From NCBI GenBank assembly GCA_963817785.1, contig CAWFPL010000008.1, positions 992,001 through 1,056,000 of the forward strand: a stretch of DNA of 64,000 nucleotides. The letters run 5' to 3'. Below, one piece after another: positions 62,771 to 64,000 of this stretch (position 1 is the stretch's first letter; the number at the start of each line of letters is the position of its first letter). A program made the position numbers and the translations under genes. Below the pieces are notes generated by a model. It was given only the letters and a program-made list of their open reading frames with translations. It did no database searches and was not told where the DNA came from. This DNA is from JAKALD01 sp963817785. GTDB lineage: Bacteria; Pseudomonadota; Gammaproteobacteria; Burkholderiales; SG8-39.

Positions 62771-62811
62771 CAGGGTCAAAAGGCGACCCTGCGCAAGAGC
62801 CGGAGATCGGG
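62771..62811 (-). repeat. Downstream hairpin repeat, copy C
   Basis: On the - strand, CCCGATCTCCGGCTCTTGCG is followed by the perfect hairpin AGGGTC-GCCTTTT-GACCCT. It starts about 22 bp after the stop of the PpiC-type gene, in the same relation to that gene as copies A and B have to theirs. Confidence 0.65.
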
Positions 62812-62832
62812 AAAAGCCGAAACCCTCCCGGC

Positions 62833-63618
62833 TTATTGCACCAGCGGACTCTGCGCCCCCACAAGGTCCACCCCCTGCAGCTTCGCCTCTCCCGCCAGCA
62901 CCTGCACGTACTGCGCCAGCGCGCGCTCGGTCGAGCGCTCGCGCAACAGCGCCGCAATGCGCTCGCGCGCGGCGTCGCACGGCACCGGCTCGCCCGCGAT
63001 GCGCCGCGCCACCAACACGACGTGGAATCCGTATCGGGTATCGACCAGCTCGGGCAGCACGCCGAGCGCCTCGCTGCCGAAGAGCGCACGCTCGAACTCG
63101 GGCACGGTATCGCCGCGCCCGAGCTGGCCGAGCGAGCCGCCGTTCGCCGCCGAGGGGCAATTGGAGTACTCGCGCGCCAGCTCCGCGAAACGTTGCGGCT
63201 CGCGTCGCGCCGCGGCGTGCACTTCCGCCGCCTTGGCGCGCAGGGCGCCCGGAGGTACCCGCGCGGTGAGCGCGAGCAGGATGTGGCTCGCCGCGACCAA
63301 GTCTCCCGAGCGGAACTGCGCCCGGTGGCCCTCGTAGTAGCGGCGGCACTCCTCGTCGTTCGGTTCGGGCGTGCGCACTTCGAGCTCCAGCACGCGCTCG
63401 ATGACCGCGTCTTCGGCGCCCGCGTCGGCGAAGCTCACTTCGGCGCGGGTACGGCCTTCGAGCAGGCCGCGGAGCGCAGCGCGTTCGAGCAGCAGCTCGC
63501 GTACCGCGAGCGCGCGCCGCGCGGCGGCATCCGGATCGCCGGCGTCGCGCTGGCGCTCGGCCTCGGCGCGGATGCGCGCCTCGTCGATCCGGTGGCCGTT
63601 GACGACGAGCGGTGCCAT
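62833..63618 (-). CDS. PpiC-type peptidyl-prolyl isomerase
   Basis: The 261-aa protein ends with a parvulin domain (residues about 110-215: AASHILLALTARVPPGALRA, FAELAREYSNCPSAANGGSL, GRGDTVPEFERALF, GFHVVLVARR). The N-terminal half is a helical chaperone-like part. No signal peptide is seen, so it acts in the cytoplasm. Its ATG overlaps the narI stop by one base (TGATG), and in many denitrifiers such a gene follows narI, so it is probably an assembly factor for nitrate reductase. Confidence 0.92.
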   Translation of the reverse strand: MAPLVVNGHRIDEARIRAEAERQRDAGDPDAAARRALAVRELLLERAALRGLLEGRTRAEVSFADAGAEDAVIERVLELEVRTPEPNDEECRRYYEGHRAQFRSGDLVAASHILLALTARVPPGALRAKAAEVHAAARREPQRFAELAREYSNCPSAANGGSLGQLGRGDTVPEFERALFGSEALGVLPELVDTRYGFHVVLVARRIAGEPVPCDAARERIAALLRERSTERALAQYVQVLAGEAKLQGVDLVGAQSPLVQ

Positions 63619-64000
63619 CAGCCGCGGCTCCGCACGATCTGGTAGGCGCGCCCCAGGTAGGCGATCGAAGCGAAGCCGCTCCAGACGTGCACCAGGCGCG
63701 AGAACGGAAACAGGAAGAACATCGTCAGGCCGAAGAACAGGTGGATCTTGTAGATCGGCGGCACGCCGGCGACGAACGCGGCCGCGCCGCCGCGGAAGGT
63801 GACGATGTGCTGCGCCCAGTCGGCGAGCAGCAGCATCTCGCTGCCCTCAAGGTGCCGCGCCGAGAAGGCGATCGTGGTCAGGCCGAGCAGCAGCGTCGCC
63901 AGGATCCACAGCAGGATGAAGATGTCCATGCGCGTGCTGGTGGCGCGGATGCGCGCGATCGCCAGGCGCCGGTGCACGAGCAGCGCCAGGCCGACCAGGC
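63618..64000 (-). CDS. narI: Respiratory nitrate reductase gamma subunit (partial)
   Basis: The C-terminal ~126 residues are present; the gene runs beyond the window. Motifs are RRLAIARIRATSTRMDIFIL, LLLADWAQHIVTFRGG and VPPIYKIHLFFGLTMFFLFP followed by FSRLVHVWSG, matching the b-type cytochrome NarI, with His of IHLFF and HVWSG as heme ligands. It passes quinol electrons to NarGH. The upstream part (start and remaining helices) lies outside. Confidence 0.95.
   Translation of the reverse strand, partial: LVGLALLVHRRLAIARIRATSTRMDIFILLWILATLLLGLTTIAFSARHLEGSEMLLLADWAQHIVTFRGGAAAFVAGVPPIYKIHLFFGLTMFFLFPFSRLVHVWSGFASIAYLGRAYQIVRSRG

Overview
The window is GC-rich chromosomal DNA, most likely from a betaproteobacterium. 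That placement is inferred from gene content: a TAXI-type TRAP transporter, several CaiB-type CoA transferases, a GlgE/TreS alpha-glucan cluster, a nar operon with a Dnr-like regulator, and remnants of polyhydroxybutyrate genes. No rRNA or marker gene allows a firmer assignment.

Layout. 28-7954: a tRNA-Val(CAC) gene followed by a 7.9-kb genomic island bounded by a 49-bp direct repeat of the tRNA 3' end. The island carries a tyrosine integrase, a primase/helicase-like DUF3631 protein with an unusual nested palindrome in its 3' end, an SSB, and three exported proteins of unknown function; no capsid or tail genes are seen, so it resembles a phage satellite or a small integrative element. 8028-10199: CtaG-like protein, a frameshifted SRAP gene and a lipoprotein. 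10270-22595: a co-oriented alpha-glucan/trehalose cluster (glgB with a frameshift, glgE, treS-maltokinase fusion, an MscS-helix membrane protein, glgX, malQ). In principle trehalose becomes maltose, then maltose-1-phosphate, then a linear and branched glucan that GlgX and MalQ recycle. 22618-39684: housekeeping and catabolic genes, including ilvA, higBA, a TAXI-TRAP transporter, a tightly overlapping operon (alcohol dehydrogenase, SDR, coiled-coil protein, MaoC, CoA transferase, VOC), cyanase, rhodanese, OsmC, and a junction of phaZ and 3-hydroxybutyrate dehydrogenase remnants.

The most remarkable region is 40.0-51.0 kb, which I read as a complete but IS-riddled integron. It has an IntI-type integrase (+ strand), an attI region, and a leftward array of cassettes whose genes are on the - strand and are separated by recognisable attC sites. 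Cassette cargo, from attI outward: a YmgE/GlsB-type membrane protein, a DinB-family protein, a ParE-type toxin-antitoxin (toxin frameshifted), a cassette filled by an IS91-like element, a small hypothetical pair (one frameshifted), and BrnTA. IS1182, IS91, IS630 and IS110 elements have all inserted there; one lies inside an attC and one at a cassette boundary. Each cassette has matching inverted termini that would lengthen its own attC stem in the excised circle.

51.4-64.0 kb: acyl-CoA dehydrogenase and CoA transferase, copper export (copA plus chaperone), a stress/anaerobic group (UspA, hemerythrin, SirB2), a radical SAM protein, nitronate monooxygenase, a Dnr-like regulator preceded by an FNR-type box, a truncated Clp-fold protease, and the end of a nitrate reductase operon (PpiC-type isomerase, narI). 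Three copies of a hairpin repeat lie just downstream of genes in this last part. Four different genes carry single-base frameshifts, so sequencing error should be excluded before calling them pseudogenes.
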